Shown here piece after piece: positions 19,510-28,038 of a stretch of DNA of 64,000 nt. Position 1 is the stretch's first letter. Every line of letters begins with the position of its first letter. Source of the DNA: Methanobrevibacter sp. UBA412 (GTDB taxonomy: Archaea > Methanobacteriota > Methanobacteria > Methanobacteriales > Methanobacteriaceae); the NCBI GenBank assembly GCA_002495685.1, contig DAGJ01000016.1:24710-88709 (forward strand), read 5' to 3'. Both the position numbers and the translations under genes were made by a program. The notes beneath the pieces are model-generated. The model saw only the letters and a program-made list of their open reading frames with translations, did no database searches and was not told the origin of the DNA.

Positions 19510-21030
19510 TTGAAAATTGGATTAACTTATTTAAAAGGAACTGTACCAGGATTTGAAGATTTTGGTAATTTACCTACAAATTTAATAAAATCAAATGGTT
19601 TAATAAATGGATTACCCATACATAAAGAATTAGATGCTTTAATTATACCAGGAGGAACATTGATTGAATCTAATTCTTTAAATGAAAATATATTTAAAGA
19701 AATTAAATTAATGGCAAAAGAAGAAAAACCAATTATTGGAATTTGTGCAGGATATCAAATTTTAGGTAATCAAATTGATATCGGTCGGAATTCACCAAGT
19801 CCCATAATAAAAAAAGGATTAGGATTAATAGATGTGGAATTTTCACCTTTAATCAGTAATGATAGAGTAACAGCTGAAGTTGTATCAAAATCTTATCTCA
19901 CAGATAATATTGAAGAAGATATAACAGGTTTTCATTGCCATACATATGGTTTAGTAAAAGGTAATGCAAAAACCTTATTTTATTCACCAATTAAACGGAT
20001 GAATTATGGAGATGTAGAAAATAAAATAATTTCTGGATCATTAAATGATGATGGAAATGTGATTGGAACTATGCTTCATAATTTATTAGATGAAAATCCA
20101 GAACTTATAAAAAATTTTTTAAATTTTATAGGAGCAAATGAGAATGATATTAAAAACATTTACTCTAAAAACAAGGAATTAAAAGTTAAACTAAATAAAG
20201 AAATAGGTATTGAATCAGGTATAACAATTAAACAATTACCTAATAATGATATTAATAATCCCTTTAATGAATTTAAAAAAATAAAAGGAGATATGCCTTT
20301 ATGTATTTGTATTGGAAGTATAGGGTCTGATTCAGGGAAAACATTTATAACAACAGGATTAGCAGGAGCTTTAAGACATCAAGGATTGAACGTTGGTATA
20401 TTAAAAGTAGGGCCAGATGTGAGAGATACTGTAACTTCATTATATTTAACAAAAGGAAAGATGGAAGATTATGCTTCTATTAAAATAGGACATTTAGGTT
20501 GGGTAGATATTAAAGAAACACTAAACAAATTAAAAGAATCCCAATACGATATTGTCCTAATTGAAGGAGTTATGAGTGTATTTACTGGATTTTTAAATAA
20601 AAAAACTCCATATTCTGCAGCTGAAATTTGTGCATCTTCTAACATTCCAATGTTATTAATATCTGGTGTTAATAAAGAAGGGATAGAATCTGCTGCGGTT
20701 AACTTAATTTCACACACCAAAATGCTTAATAAAATAGGGATTGATGTTAAAGGAATATTATTTAATAAAGTTTATGATATGGATATATTTAATGAAGTAA
20801 GTTCTTATGTGCAGAAAGAAACAGGTATTAATGATATATTATCTATTCCTAAAGTAAAATTAGAAAAAAGAGGAGGAACTCCAGAAATAGAAATAAGATA
20901 TGATTTATTTGGTAAATTAGCATTAGAAGTTATTGAAGAACATATTAATATTCAAAAAATAGCTAAAATGGGAAATAAACCATTATTTAATAAATATTTA
21001 ACTTTTGAAGAAAATAAAAGTTTTTTTTAA
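19510..21030 (+). CDS. Circularly permuted CobQ/CbiP-like amidotransferase
   Basis: About 506 residues with CobQ-family domains in reverse order. Residues 1-215 are a glutamine amidotransferase with PGGTLIESN, the catalytic Cys loop IIGICAGYQILGN, FHCHTYGLVKG and late His in GTMLHNLLDENP. Residues about 260-470 are a dethiobiotin synthase-like ATPase with P-loop GSIGSDSGKTFITTG, KVGPDVRDT and IVLIEGVMSVF. Canonical CbiP, CbiA and CfbB (see 4345-5790) have the ATPase first. It probably amidates a carboxylate on a cofactor-like substrate, but which one is not known. Starts are TTG at 19501 or 19510; AGGA ten bases before 19510 favours the latter. It overlaps ribK tail-to-tail by 4 bases. Confidence 0.7.
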   Translation: MKIGLTYLKGTVPGFEDFGNLPTNLIKSNGLINGLPIHKELDALIIPGGTLIESNSLNENIFKEIKLMAKEEKPIIGICAGYQILGNQIDIGRNSPSPIIKKGLGLIDVEFSPLISNDRVTAEVVSKSYLTDNIEEDITGFHCHTYGLVKGNAKTLFYSPIKRMNYGDVENKIISGSLNDDGNVIGTMLHNLLDENPELIKNFLNFIGANENDIKNIYSKNKELKVKLNKEIGIESGITIKQLPNNDINNPFNEFKKIKGDMPLCICIGSIGSDSGKTFITTGLAGALRHQGLNVGILKVGPDVRDTVTSLYLTKGKMEDYASIKIGHLGWVDIKETLNKLKESQYDIVLIEGVMSVFTGFLNKKTPYSAAEICASSNIPMLLISGVNKEGIESAAVNLISHTKMLNKIGIDVKGILFNKVYDMDIFNEVSSYVQKETGINDILSIPKVKLEKRGGTPEIEIRYDLFGKLALEVIEEHINIQKIAKMGNKPLFNKYLTFEENKSFF

Positions 21031-21407
21031 ATATTTATATATAATTTAACAATATCATTATCTTTTAATTTTAATTTTTTTCTTAAATTATTTTTAGAAA
21101 TAAATTCTAAATAGTTTTCTTCATGTGTTGTTTTATCAGGAAAAACTATAGCCCCATTTTCAGTGTTATTTAATCTAGATTTTATATATTTTACACCACC
21201 AAAACCCTCATCAGGTTTAATAGTATTATTACAATTATTTTTTATAGAATTAATCTCTTTTAATTTATCTTCAGGTATGATTATATTTAAAGTTCCTGGA
21301 AAAGGTATAAAACCACATTTTTCTTGAAATTTTAATTTATAAAATTCTTGTCCTAAAAAGTATGCACCTTTTCCATAACCTGTTGTTACTATTCCTTCAA
21401 TTTCCAT
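21027..21407 (-). CDS. ribK: CTP-dependent riboflavin kinase
   Basis: Archaeal riboflavin kinase (DUF120 family) that makes FMN from riboflavin using CTP rather than ATP; about 126 residues. The start MEIEGIVTTGYGKGAYFLG and the central FIPFPGTLNI are family hallmarks that hold the nucleotide. The ending (LRKKLKLKDNDIVKLYI) matches the usual beta-barrel end. ATG 21407 has GAGG six bases upstream and fits homologue length; TTG at 21419 would add four residues. The gene lies back to back with the FMN riboswitch region of ribB, but across a different promoter. Confidence 0.9.
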   Translation of the reverse strand: MEIEGIVTTGYGKGAYFLGQEFYKLKFQEKCGFIPFPGTLNIIIPEDKLKEINSIKNNCNNTIKPDEGFGGVKYIKSRLNNTENGAIVFPDKTTHEENYLEFISKNNLRKKLKLKDNDIVKLYINI

Positions 21408-21545
21408 TATTTGCCTCAATTATTATAAAAATTAAAAATTTTAATAATTTTTTATTATTTTAAATTTATAATCTTTATTTAATAAATTTATTTATTAAAG
21501 ATAAAAATTTATTTAAGTAATAAAAACATATTTGTAAATTAATAA

Positions 21546-21684
21546 GTTCTCAGGGCGGAGTGAAATTCTCCACCGGTGGTTATTCAAGAAAAATTTGATA
21601 AGTCCACGAGCATTGCAATTAAATTGTAAATGTTGATTTGGTGTAAATCCAAAACCGACAGTTAAAGTCTGGATGAAAGAGAAT
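21546..21684 (+). ncRNA. FMN riboswitch (RFN element)
   Basis: Canonical FMN aptamer. P1 strands are TTCTC (21547-21551) and GAGAA (21679-21683). In between come the conserved AGGGCGGAGTGAAATTC, CACCGGTGGT, a CACGAGC segment, GATTTGGTGTAAATCC, and AACCGACAGTTAAAGTCTGG with GATGAAAGAGAA. The order and nearly all consensus bases fit the RFN family. Downstream, T7 (21719-21725) is followed by GCCCTG (21728-21733), which is complementary to CAGGGC (21551-21556) inside the aptamer and could be the alternative pairing. It precedes ribB, so FMN should repress riboflavin synthesis. Probable TATA boxes (AAATTTATT) lie near 21484 and 21507. Confidence 0.93.
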
Positions 21685-21718
21685 TGGAAAAATACATATA
21701 TAATTTAAAGTATTAATC

Positions 21719-21733
21719 TTTTTTTAAGCCCTG
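21719..21733 (+). promoter_or_regulatory. Expression platform of the FMN riboswitch: T7 and anti-aptamer word
   Basis: Seven T (21719-21725) are followed by GCCCTG, the exact complement of CAGGGC at the 5' edge of the aptamer. When FMN is absent the 5' edge may pair with GCCCTG instead of folding. The T-run could act as an archaeal intrinsic terminator when FMN is bound. Mechanism is inferred; the complementarity is seen. Confidence 0.45.
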
Positions 21734-21770
21734 GTTCATGTATAAAAGAAACTATTTAGGAGACATTACT

Positions 21771-22409
21771 ATGAATCATGAAGAAATGTTAAAAGGTACA
21801 GCTAAAGAACGTGTAGAAATAGCACTAAAATCTGTAAGAGATGGAAATGGAATCATCATAACCGATGATGAAAATCGTGAAAATGAAGGAGATATGATCT
21901 TTTCAGCTGAAAAATTAACTAATGAACAAATGGCACTTTTAATCCGTGAAGGAAGTGGTATAGTTTGTTTATGTTTAAAACCTGAAAAAGCAGACTCTTT
22001 AAATCTTCCATTAATGGTTGATAATAATACAAGTACTTATGGAACTGCTTTTACAATCACAATTGAAGCAGCTGAAGGAGTTACCACAGGAGTATCTGCT
22101 GCAGACAGAGTAAGAACTATTAAAGCAGCTTCAAAAGATAATGCTAAACCTGAAGATTTAAATCATCCCGGCCATGTATTTCCTTTAAGAGCTAAAGCAG
22201 GTGGCGTACTAGAAAGAGATGGACACACAGAAGCTAGTGTAGATATAATGAGTATGGCAGGATTAAAACCAATAGGTGTACTTTGTGAAATAACAAATGA
22301 AGATGGTACTATGGCTAGAATGCCTAGAATAATTGAATTTTCAAAGGAAAAAAACTTACCTATTGTCACAATTCAAGACATTATAAAATATAAAAAAAAC
22401 AATTCATAA
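21771..22409 (+). CDS. ribB: 3,4-dihydroxy-2-butanone 4-phosphate synthase
   Basis: Converts ribulose 5-phosphate to 3,4-dihydroxy-2-butanone 4-phosphate and formate for the lumazine step of riboflavin synthesis. It is 212 residues, with the active-site segment [17 protein letters not shown] near the N-terminus. [22 protein letters not shown] and the Glu in GHTEASVD supply substrate and Mg ligands. The start at ATG 21771 is chosen because AGGAG lies eight bases upstream; an in-frame ATG at 21738 falls inside the regulatory leader. It is monofunctional, without the RibA domain. It is controlled by the FMN riboswitch just upstream, and works with RibH at 52.5 kb. Confidence 0.93.
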   Translation: MNHEEMLKGTAKERVEIALKSVRDGNGIIITDDENRENEGDMIFSAEKLTNEQMALLIREGSGIVCLCLKPEKADSLNLPLMVDNNTSTYGTAFTITIEAAEGVTTGVSAADRVRTIKAASKDNAKPEDLNHPGHVFPLRAKAGGVLERDGHTEASVDIMSMAGLKPIGVLCEITNEDGTMARMPRIIEFSKEKNLPIVTIQDIIKYKKNNS

Positions 22410-22454
22410 ACATTAAAAATAATTTTATATTATAAATAAATGTGGAATGATTTT

Positions 22455-24110
22455 ATGAAAAGTGAAATTTATCAAACTGATGTATTAATAATTGGTTCTG
22501 GAGGTGCAGGTTGCAGAGCCGCTATAGAAGTAGCTAAAAATGGATATAAACCTGTAATTGTTTCTAAAGGTTTATCATTTAGATCCGGATGTACTGGTAT
22601 GGCAGAAGGAGGATATAATGCTGCAATTGGTGCTGTGAATCCTGAAGATAATAAAAAAATCCACTTTAAAGATACATTAAAAGGTGGAAGTTATTTAAAT
22701 GATAAACAACTAGTTAAAACATTAGTTGATGAATCACCTGATCGATTAAAAGATTTAGAAGAATATGGAGCATTATTTGATAGACAAGAAAATGGAAAAC
22801 TAAATCAAAGACCTTTTGGAGGTCAAACTTTTAAAAGAACAATATATGAAAGTGATCGTACAGGCCATGAAATCATAACCTCATTAAAAGAAGAAATCAT
22901 TAAAAGAAATATTGAAACACTTGATGAAATAATGATTACTTCTTTAATATTAAGTAAAAAAAATCCAAATTTTCCAAAAGTAATAGGAGCAGTTGGAATA
23001 AAATTAAAGGACTCTTCAACAATATTTTTCCAAACAAAATCTGTAATAATTGCATGTGGTGGAGCAGGACAATTATATCCAGTGACATCAAATACAATAC
23101 AAAAAAATGGAGATGGGTATGTATTAGCATTTAATGCTGGAGCAGAAGTTATAGATATGGAAGAAGTTCAATTTCACCCAACAGGGATGATTTATCCAAA
23201 ATCAAAAGCAGGAGTTCTTGTAACTGAAGCAGTTAGAGGAGAAGGTGGAATTTTATTAAATAAAAATAATGAAAGATTTATGGAAAATTATGATCCAAGA
23301 AAAGAATTAGCAACACGTGATGTTGTTGCAAGATCCATTTATAATGAAATAAGAGAGGGAAGAGGAACAAAAAGAAATGGTGTATACTTAGACATTAGCC
23401 ATTTACCTGATGAAGTTATAGATAAAAAATTAAAAACCATGGTTGAACAATTTGAAGATGTTGGAGTAAATATTAAAAAAGAAAAAATGGAAGTGGCTCC
23501 AACAGCCCATCATTTCATGGGTGGAGTGAAAATAAATGATAAATGTGAAACCAATATTAAAAACTTATTTGCAGCTGGAGAAGCTAGTGGTGGTGTTCAT
23601 GGTGCAAATAGGTTAGGTGGAAATGCTTTAGCAGAAACACAAGTATTTGGTGCACGTTCTGGTATTTCAGCATCTGAATGTTGTGAAAATACAGAATTTG
23701 AAATAAATAAAGAAATGATTGAAAATGAAGAATCACGTATTAATGGATTAATCAAAAAAGGAAAATATGATCCATTGAAATTGAAAAATGCATTGAAAAA
23801 TATAATGTGGGAAGATGTTTCAATAATTCGTAATGAAAAAGGATTAAATAGAGCATTGAAAAATATATTAAAAATAAAAGAAGAAACAGAAGATTTAAAT
23901 ATTTCAAACGACTCACAATATAATAAAAAACTTATTGATGGTTTAGAACTAATAAATATGGTTGATGTAGCTATACTTGTTGTTAAATCTGCTATAATCA
24001 GACAAGAAAGTAGAGGTGCTCATTTTAGAGAAGATTTTCCTGAGACAACAGATGAATGGAAAAAAAGTATTGTTATGAGCCAATATAACATTAAATTTAT
24101 ACCAAGATAA
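22455..24110 (+). CDS. tfrA: Fumarate reductase flavoprotein subunit (thiol:fumarate reductase A type)
   Basis: FAD-containing subunit of fumarate reductase, about 551 residues. In Methanobacteriales the partner enzyme uses coenzymes M and B thiols as electron donors, makes succinate for biosynthesis and regenerates heterodisulfide. The N-terminal Rossmann motif is VLIIGSGGAGCRAAIE. Catalytic-domain signatures are EVQFHPTGMIYP, VRGEGGILLN, RDVVARSIY, and the His/Arg of APTAHHFMGG and HGANRLGGNALAE. The C-terminal helical domain ends in RQESRGAHFREDFP. ATG 22455 fits the family start; ATG 22440 is a longer option. No iron-sulfur subunit gene is adjacent. Confidence 0.85.
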   Translation: MKSEIYQTDVLIIGSGGAGCRAAIEVAKNGYKPVIVSKGLSFRSGCTGMAEGGYNAAIGAVNPEDNKKIHFKDTLKGGSYLNDKQLVKTLVDESPDRLKDLEEYGALFDRQENGKLNQRPFGGQTFKRTIYESDRTGHEIITSLKEEIIKRNIETLDEIMITSLILSKKNPNFPKVIGAVGIKLKDSSTIFFQTKSVIIACGGAGQLYPVTSNTIQKNGDGYVLAFNAGAEVIDMEEVQFHPTGMIYPKSKAGVLVTEAVRGEGGILLNKNNERFMENYDPRKELATRDVVARSIYNEIREGRGTKRNGVYLDISHLPDEVIDKKLKTMVEQFEDVGVNIKKEKMEVAPTAHHFMGGVKINDKCETNIKNLFAAGEASGGVHGANRLGGNALAETQVFGARSGISASECCENTEFEINKEMIENEESRINGLIKKGKYDPLKLKNALKNIMWEDVSIIRNEKGLNRALKNILKIKEETEDLNISNDSQYNKKLIDGLELINMVDVAILVVKSAIIRQESRGAHFREDFPETTDEWKKSIVMSQYNIKFIPR

Positions 24111-24229
24111 AAAAATTATTGTTAAAAAGTGTAAAGTTTATATACTATTTACAATAAATAAAATATTGCTATATATAAAATAATATTATGTATAGTACTT
24201 TTTTTAAAAAATGGTGAAAAAAATGGTGG

Positions 24230-24286
24230 ATTAGGTTCGGGAAAATATGTTATTGTATTGGTGGTGCAATAACATATGAACCTAAT
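24230..24286. other. Long bulged hairpin between convergent genes, candidate structured RNA
   Basis: A two-part stem of 20 base pairs with no mismatch. The outer arms are ATTAGGTTC (24230-24238) and GAACCTAAT (24278-24286). The inner arms are ATATGTTATTG (24245-24255) and CAATAACATAT (24267-24277). A GGGAAA bulge (24239-24244) sits only on the 5' side, and the loop is TATTGGTGGTG. TATA-like words lie upstream on the plus strand (GTTTATATAC near 24135, CTATATATAAA near 24169). It could be a small RNA, a 3'-UTR element, a bidirectional terminator or a cruciform protein site. It resembles no known family to me. Confidence 0.55.
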
Positions 24287-24395
24287 ATTTAAAATAACTA
24301 ATTTTGAGATTATATACAAATTTTACATCTTGTTTTTAAATATAAAATAGTCTAATTAAACAAAATTTAGTAAAAATATAAAAAAAGAGAATAAA

Positions 24396-25700
24396 TTATA
24401 AATTTTTCATTTCTAAAATAGCTTCATTAGCTAAACTCTTAACTTTATCTTCATTTAAACATAGAATCTTTTTATCTTCCATTAAAATCTGACCATTACA
24501 GATAGTGGTTAAAACATCAGATCCATTTGCTGAATAAACTAAATTAGAACTTGATATTTTACTAGCTGGAGTCATATTAATAGATTTTTTATCTAATAAA
24601 ATTAAATCAGCTTTTTTACCAACTTCAATTGAACCAATATCTTTATCTAAACTTAAAGCTTTTGCACCATTAATTGTAGCCATGTTAAAAACTTGATTAG
24701 AAGGTAATACTTCGGGATTTAAATCATTTACTTTTTGAAGTAAAGAAGCAAACTTCATTTCTTCAAATAAATCAAGATTATTATTAGATGCAACACCATC
24801 AGTTCCAATTGAAACATTGACCCCTTTATTTAATAATTTTGAAACAGGAGCAATACCAGAAGCTAATTTCATATTACTACAAGGATTATGAGAAACTTGT
24901 ACATCTTTTTGTTTTAAAATATCAATTTCATTATCAGATAACCACACACAATGAGCCGCTAAAACATCAGAACTTAAAAAATTTAAACTATTTAAATATT
25001 CAAAAGGTCTCATCCCAGTAGAATCAACAACATCTTTTATTTCTTTTTGAGTTTCATTCATATGAATATGAATTCCCACATTGTATTTATTTGCTTCTTC
25101 TCTAACTCTTTCTAAAAGCTCTTTAGAACATGTTACAGGTGAATGAGGACCAAACCTACATGTTATTCTACCATTAGCAGAATTATTAAAATCCTTAATT
25201 AAATCAATATTTTCCTTAAATTCATGCTCTCTTTTTTCTTCATCACCAAAATCAATCATACCATAAGATAAAACTCCTCTAATACCTGCTTTATCAATAG
25301 CTTGAGCAACACTACCCATGTAAAAATACATATCATTGAAAGTTGTTGTTCCAGATTTAATCATTTCAACAGCAGCTAAAAGAGCACCAATATAACAATA
25401 ATTAGAATTTAAATGAGATTCCATCGGCCAAATATGATCATTTAACCAAGTATTTAATTCTAAATCATCAGCTAAACCTCTAAATAAGTTCATTGAAATA
25501 TGATTATGAGTATTAACAAGCCCAGGCATTAAAATTTTACCTTTACCATCAATCACTTTATCGACACTTTCATTAATATTGTTACCAATTTTAGCAATTT
25601 TATCATTTTCTATTAAAACAGAACCTTGAAATTCTTTTACATTTCCCAAATCAAGATTTAAAATTGTTATATCTTTAATTAATATAGTTTTTGTTTCCAT
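24396..25700 (-). CDS. dadD: 5'-deoxyadenosine / MTA / SAH deaminase (amidohydrolase)
   Basis: Metal-dependent amidohydrolase of the MTA/SAH deaminase family, about 434 residues. In methanogens the characterised member DadD deaminates 5'-deoxyadenosine, S-adenosylhomocysteine and methylthioadenosine and so recycles radical SAM by-products. Metal ligands are visible as the HNH in MPGLVNTHNHISMNLFRG, the His and Glu of GIHIHMNETQKE, VLAAHCVWLSD and Asp in SIGTDGVASNNN. ATG 25700 is preferred over GTG 25712. It is a single gene, tail to tail with fumarate reductase. Several radical SAM enzymes in the window would supply its substrate. Confidence 0.82.
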   Translation of the reverse strand: METKTILIKDITILNLDLGNVKEFQGSVLIENDKIAKIGNNINESVDKVIDGKGKILMPGLVNTHNHISMNLFRGLADDLELNTWLNDHIWPMESHLNSNYCYIGALLAAVEMIKSGTTTFNDMYFYMGSVAQAIDKAGIRGVLSYGMIDFGDEEKREHEFKENIDLIKDFNNSANGRITCRFGPHSPVTCSKELLERVREEANKYNVGIHIHMNETQKEIKDVVDSTGMRPFEYLNSLNFLSSDVLAAHCVWLSDNEIDILKQKDVQVSHNPCSNMKLASGIAPVSKLLNKGVNVSIGTDGVASNNNLDLFEEMKFASLLQKVNDLNPEVLPSNQVFNMATINGAKALSLDKDIGSIEVGKKADLILLDKKSINMTPASKISSSNLVYSANGSDVLTTICNGQILMEDKKILCLNEDKVKSLANEAILEMKNL

Positions 25701-25843
25701 TAAATTTACCACATTTTTTTTAATTATATAATTATGTATATAAATTCTTATTATAAAAATATTAAATTTATAAAAATTTATTTATACAATATTAAAGAAA
25801 ATTAAAAATAATAAAGAAAATTAGATAGGAGAAAAATCTAAAT

Positions 25844-26716
25844 ATGAAACTAATAATTGCAGTACCATCTAAAGGTAGAATTAGTAATCCTTCAGTAGAA
25901 ATGATTGAACAAGCTGGTTTGGGATTAAAAGATTCATCAAATAGAAAATTATTTTCATCAACATATAATGAAAATATTGACATAATGTTTGCAAGAGCAG
26001 CAGATATACCAGAATTTGTTGCTGAAGGAATTGTAGATATGGGTATAACAGGGTTAGATTTAATAAAGGAAAGCAACGCCGATGTAGAAATATTAACTGA
26101 CTTAAATTTCGGACAAACTAGCCTCGTTTTAGCATCACCAGAAAATTCAAAAATAAAAAGTGAAAAAGACTTAAAAGATGGAATGGCGATTGCAACTGAA
26201 TTTCCAAATTTAACTAAAAAATATTTAGATTCTAAAAATCTAAAAAAAATTAAAATAGTTAAATTAACAGGATCAACCGAAATCGCACCATTTATCGGTA
26301 TTGCAGATGCAATAACAGATTTAACTAGTACAGGAACTACTTTAACTATGAATCATTTAAAAATTGTAGATACATTACTTAAAAGTTCTATTAAATTAAT
26401 AACTAATAAAAATATTTATAATAACAACAAAAACAAAAAAATCTTGATAGATGAAGTAAAAACTAGTATTTGTGGAGTAATTAATGCAAAACAAAAAAAA
26501 TTAATTATGATGAATGTTGCTAGTGCTGACTTAAATAATGTTAAAGATGTTATGCCTGCTATGACTGGACCAACAATATCAGAAGTTTTATCTAAAATAG
26601 ATACTGTTGCTGTTCAAGCTGTTGTTGATGAAGATGAAGTATTTGAATTAATTAATAAACTTAGAAAAGCAGGAGCTCATGATATATTAGTTGTACCTAT
26701 AGAAAGAATTATTTAA
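25844..26716 (+). CDS. hisG: ATP phosphoribosyltransferase, long form
   Basis: First enzyme of histidine synthesis, joining ATP and PRPP; 290 residues. The N-terminal catalytic part starts LIIAVPSKGRISNPSVEM. The PRPP loop region is ADAITDLTSTGTTLTMN, preceded by GSTEIAPFIGI. The last about 75 residues (VVPIERII end, GPTISEV) are the ACT-like regulatory domain of the long HisG type, which binds histidine and makes HisZ unnecessary. GGAG is upstream of the ATG. It lies just before a run of plus-strand genes (FAH, flavodoxin, pyrB) with small gaps. Confidence 0.92.
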   Translation: MKLIIAVPSKGRISNPSVEMIEQAGLGLKDSSNRKLFSSTYNENIDIMFARAADIPEFVAEGIVDMGITGLDLIKESNADVEILTDLNFGQTSLVLASPENSKIKSEKDLKDGMAIATEFPNLTKKYLDSKNLKKIKIVKLTGSTEIAPFIGIADAITDLTSTGTTLTMNHLKIVDTLLKSSIKLITNKNIYNNNKNKKILIDEVKTSICGVINAKQKKLIMMNVASADLNNVKDVMPAMTGPTISEVLSKIDTVAVQAVVDEDEVFELINKLRKAGAHDILVVPIERII

Positions 26717-26735
26717 AATAAAACAGGTAAATATA

Positions 26736-27518
26736 ATGAAATTTTTAAAATTCATATCAGAAAATCAAATAAAAAATGGATATTATGATGGTGAAAAAGT
26801 AATAGAAATTAAAAATGATATTTTAGAATATAATGATTTGAATATTACAAATTTAAAAAATGAATTAATTAAAAGTTATAATATTAATGAAATTAAAATT
26901 ATAAATCCTGTTAATCCAAGTAAAATAGTTTGTGTAGGATTAAATTACAAAGATCATGCTGAAGAAATGGATTTAAATTTACCATTAGAACCAAAAATTT
27001 TTATAAAACCTTCAACATGTGTAATTGGAAATAATGATAAAATAATTTATCCTAAAACCTCAAAAAGAGTAGATTATGAAGGCGAATTAGCTATCATTAT
27101 AGGTAAAAAAGCAAAAAATGTGACTCAAGATATTGCTAATAAATATATTTTTGGATATAGTATAATAAATGATGTAACTGCACGTGATTTAACTATTAAA
27201 GACGAACAATGGACAAGAGGTAAAAGTTTTGATAGTTTTGCTCCTATAGGTCCTTTTGTTCAAACCGAAATGAATCCTTTAAATCAAAATATTAAAGTAT
27301 ATTTAAATGACACTATAAAACAAGATTCAAATACTAAAAATATGATTTTTTCACCATATAAGCTTCTAGAATATATATCAAATATTATGACTTTATATCC
27401 AGGTGATGTTATAGCAACAGGGACCCCTTCAGGTGTAGGGCCAATGAATAAAAATGATATAATTAAAATATCAATTGAAGATATTGGAATTTTAACAAAT
27501 GAATTAAAAGAGGATTAA
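26736..27518 (+). CDS. Fumarylacetoacetate hydrolase family protein
   Basis: A 260-residue FAH-fold protein. The first about 65 residues are a variable N-terminal part. The catalytic domain shows KIVCVGLNYKDHAEEM, the metal-binding Glu pair in VDYEGELAIIIGKKA, NDVTARDLT, the Lys/Phe of RGKSFDSFAPIGP and the TGTPSGVGPM loop. Family members cleave or decarboxylate beta-diketo acids (2-hydroxyhepta-diene-dioate isomerase, acylpyruvase, oxaloacetate decarboxylase). The last is a plausible archaeal role but is not proved here. It starts 19 bases after hisG and ends 2 bases before the flavodoxin gene. Confidence 0.78.
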   Translation: MKFLKFISENQIKNGYYDGEKVIEIKNDILEYNDLNITNLKNELIKSYNINEIKIINPVNPSKIVCVGLNYKDHAEEMDLNLPLEPKIFIKPSTCVIGNNDKIIYPKTSKRVDYEGELAIIIGKKAKNVTQDIANKYIFGYSIINDVTARDLTIKDEQWTRGKSFDSFAPIGPFVQTEMNPLNQNIKVYLNDTIKQDSNTKNMIFSPYKLLEYISNIMTLYPGDVIATGTPSGVGPMNKNDIIKISIEDIGILTNELKED

Positions 27519-27520
27519 AT

Positions 27521-28018
27521 ATGAAAACAGCTATAATTTATGGAACAACATATGGTACAACACATAAAGTAGCTAAAATTTTAGCTAAAGGTATTAAAGG
27601 AGAATGTGTTACAATACCTATAAATAAAGCAAAATCCGAATGTTTACAAAAATATGATTTTATTATAATAGGTGGATCTATACACAAAGGAAGAATTCAA
27701 AGCCAAATAAAACAATATACTTCAAGAAACATTAAAACATTATTAGGTAAAAATATTGGTTTATTTATTTTAGCTAATAATGATAAAGAAATCGACAAAT
27801 ATTTCAGAGATTCTTTTACTAAAGGATTAGTGGATTCAACTGTAACAACTGGATTTTTTGGTAATGAAATTCATCCTGAAAAAGGTAATTTAATAACTAA
27901 AAAAATAATGATTAATGAAATTGAAAATTATTTAAAAAATGATGAAGAATTACCATCACTGAAATTTGATCAAATACAAGATTTTATGAATGAGATAAAT
28001 AAATTAAAAATAAGATGA
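27521..28018 (+). CDS. Flavodoxin-domain protein (HemG/Flavodoxin_5 like)
   Basis: A 165-residue FMN-binding flavodoxin fold. The phosphate-binding loop is YGTTYGTTHKVAKIL at the N-terminus. DFIIIGGSIHKGRIQ and GLFILANNDKE match the Flavodoxin_5 group that includes menaquinone-dependent protoporphyrinogen dehydrogenase HemG. A methanogen lacks protoheme made by that route, so a different electron-transfer role is likely. It starts 2 bases after the FAH gene and is probably translated with it. Confidence 0.75.
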   Translation: MKTAIIYGTTYGTTHKVAKILAKGIKGECVTIPINKAKSECLQKYDFIIIGGSIHKGRIQSQIKQYTSRNIKTLLGKNIGLFILANNDKEIDKYFRDSFTKGLVDSTVTTGFFGNEIHPEKGNLITKKIMINEIENYLKNDEELPSLKFDQIQDFMNEINKLKIR

Positions 28019-28038
28019 AATAAGAAATTTAAAGGAGA

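Noticed and set aside
24205..24300. Hairpin region as an integron attC site or tRNA-like element
   Set aside because: No integrase gene or R/L core sequences, no cloverleaf; only the simple bulged hairpin is supported.
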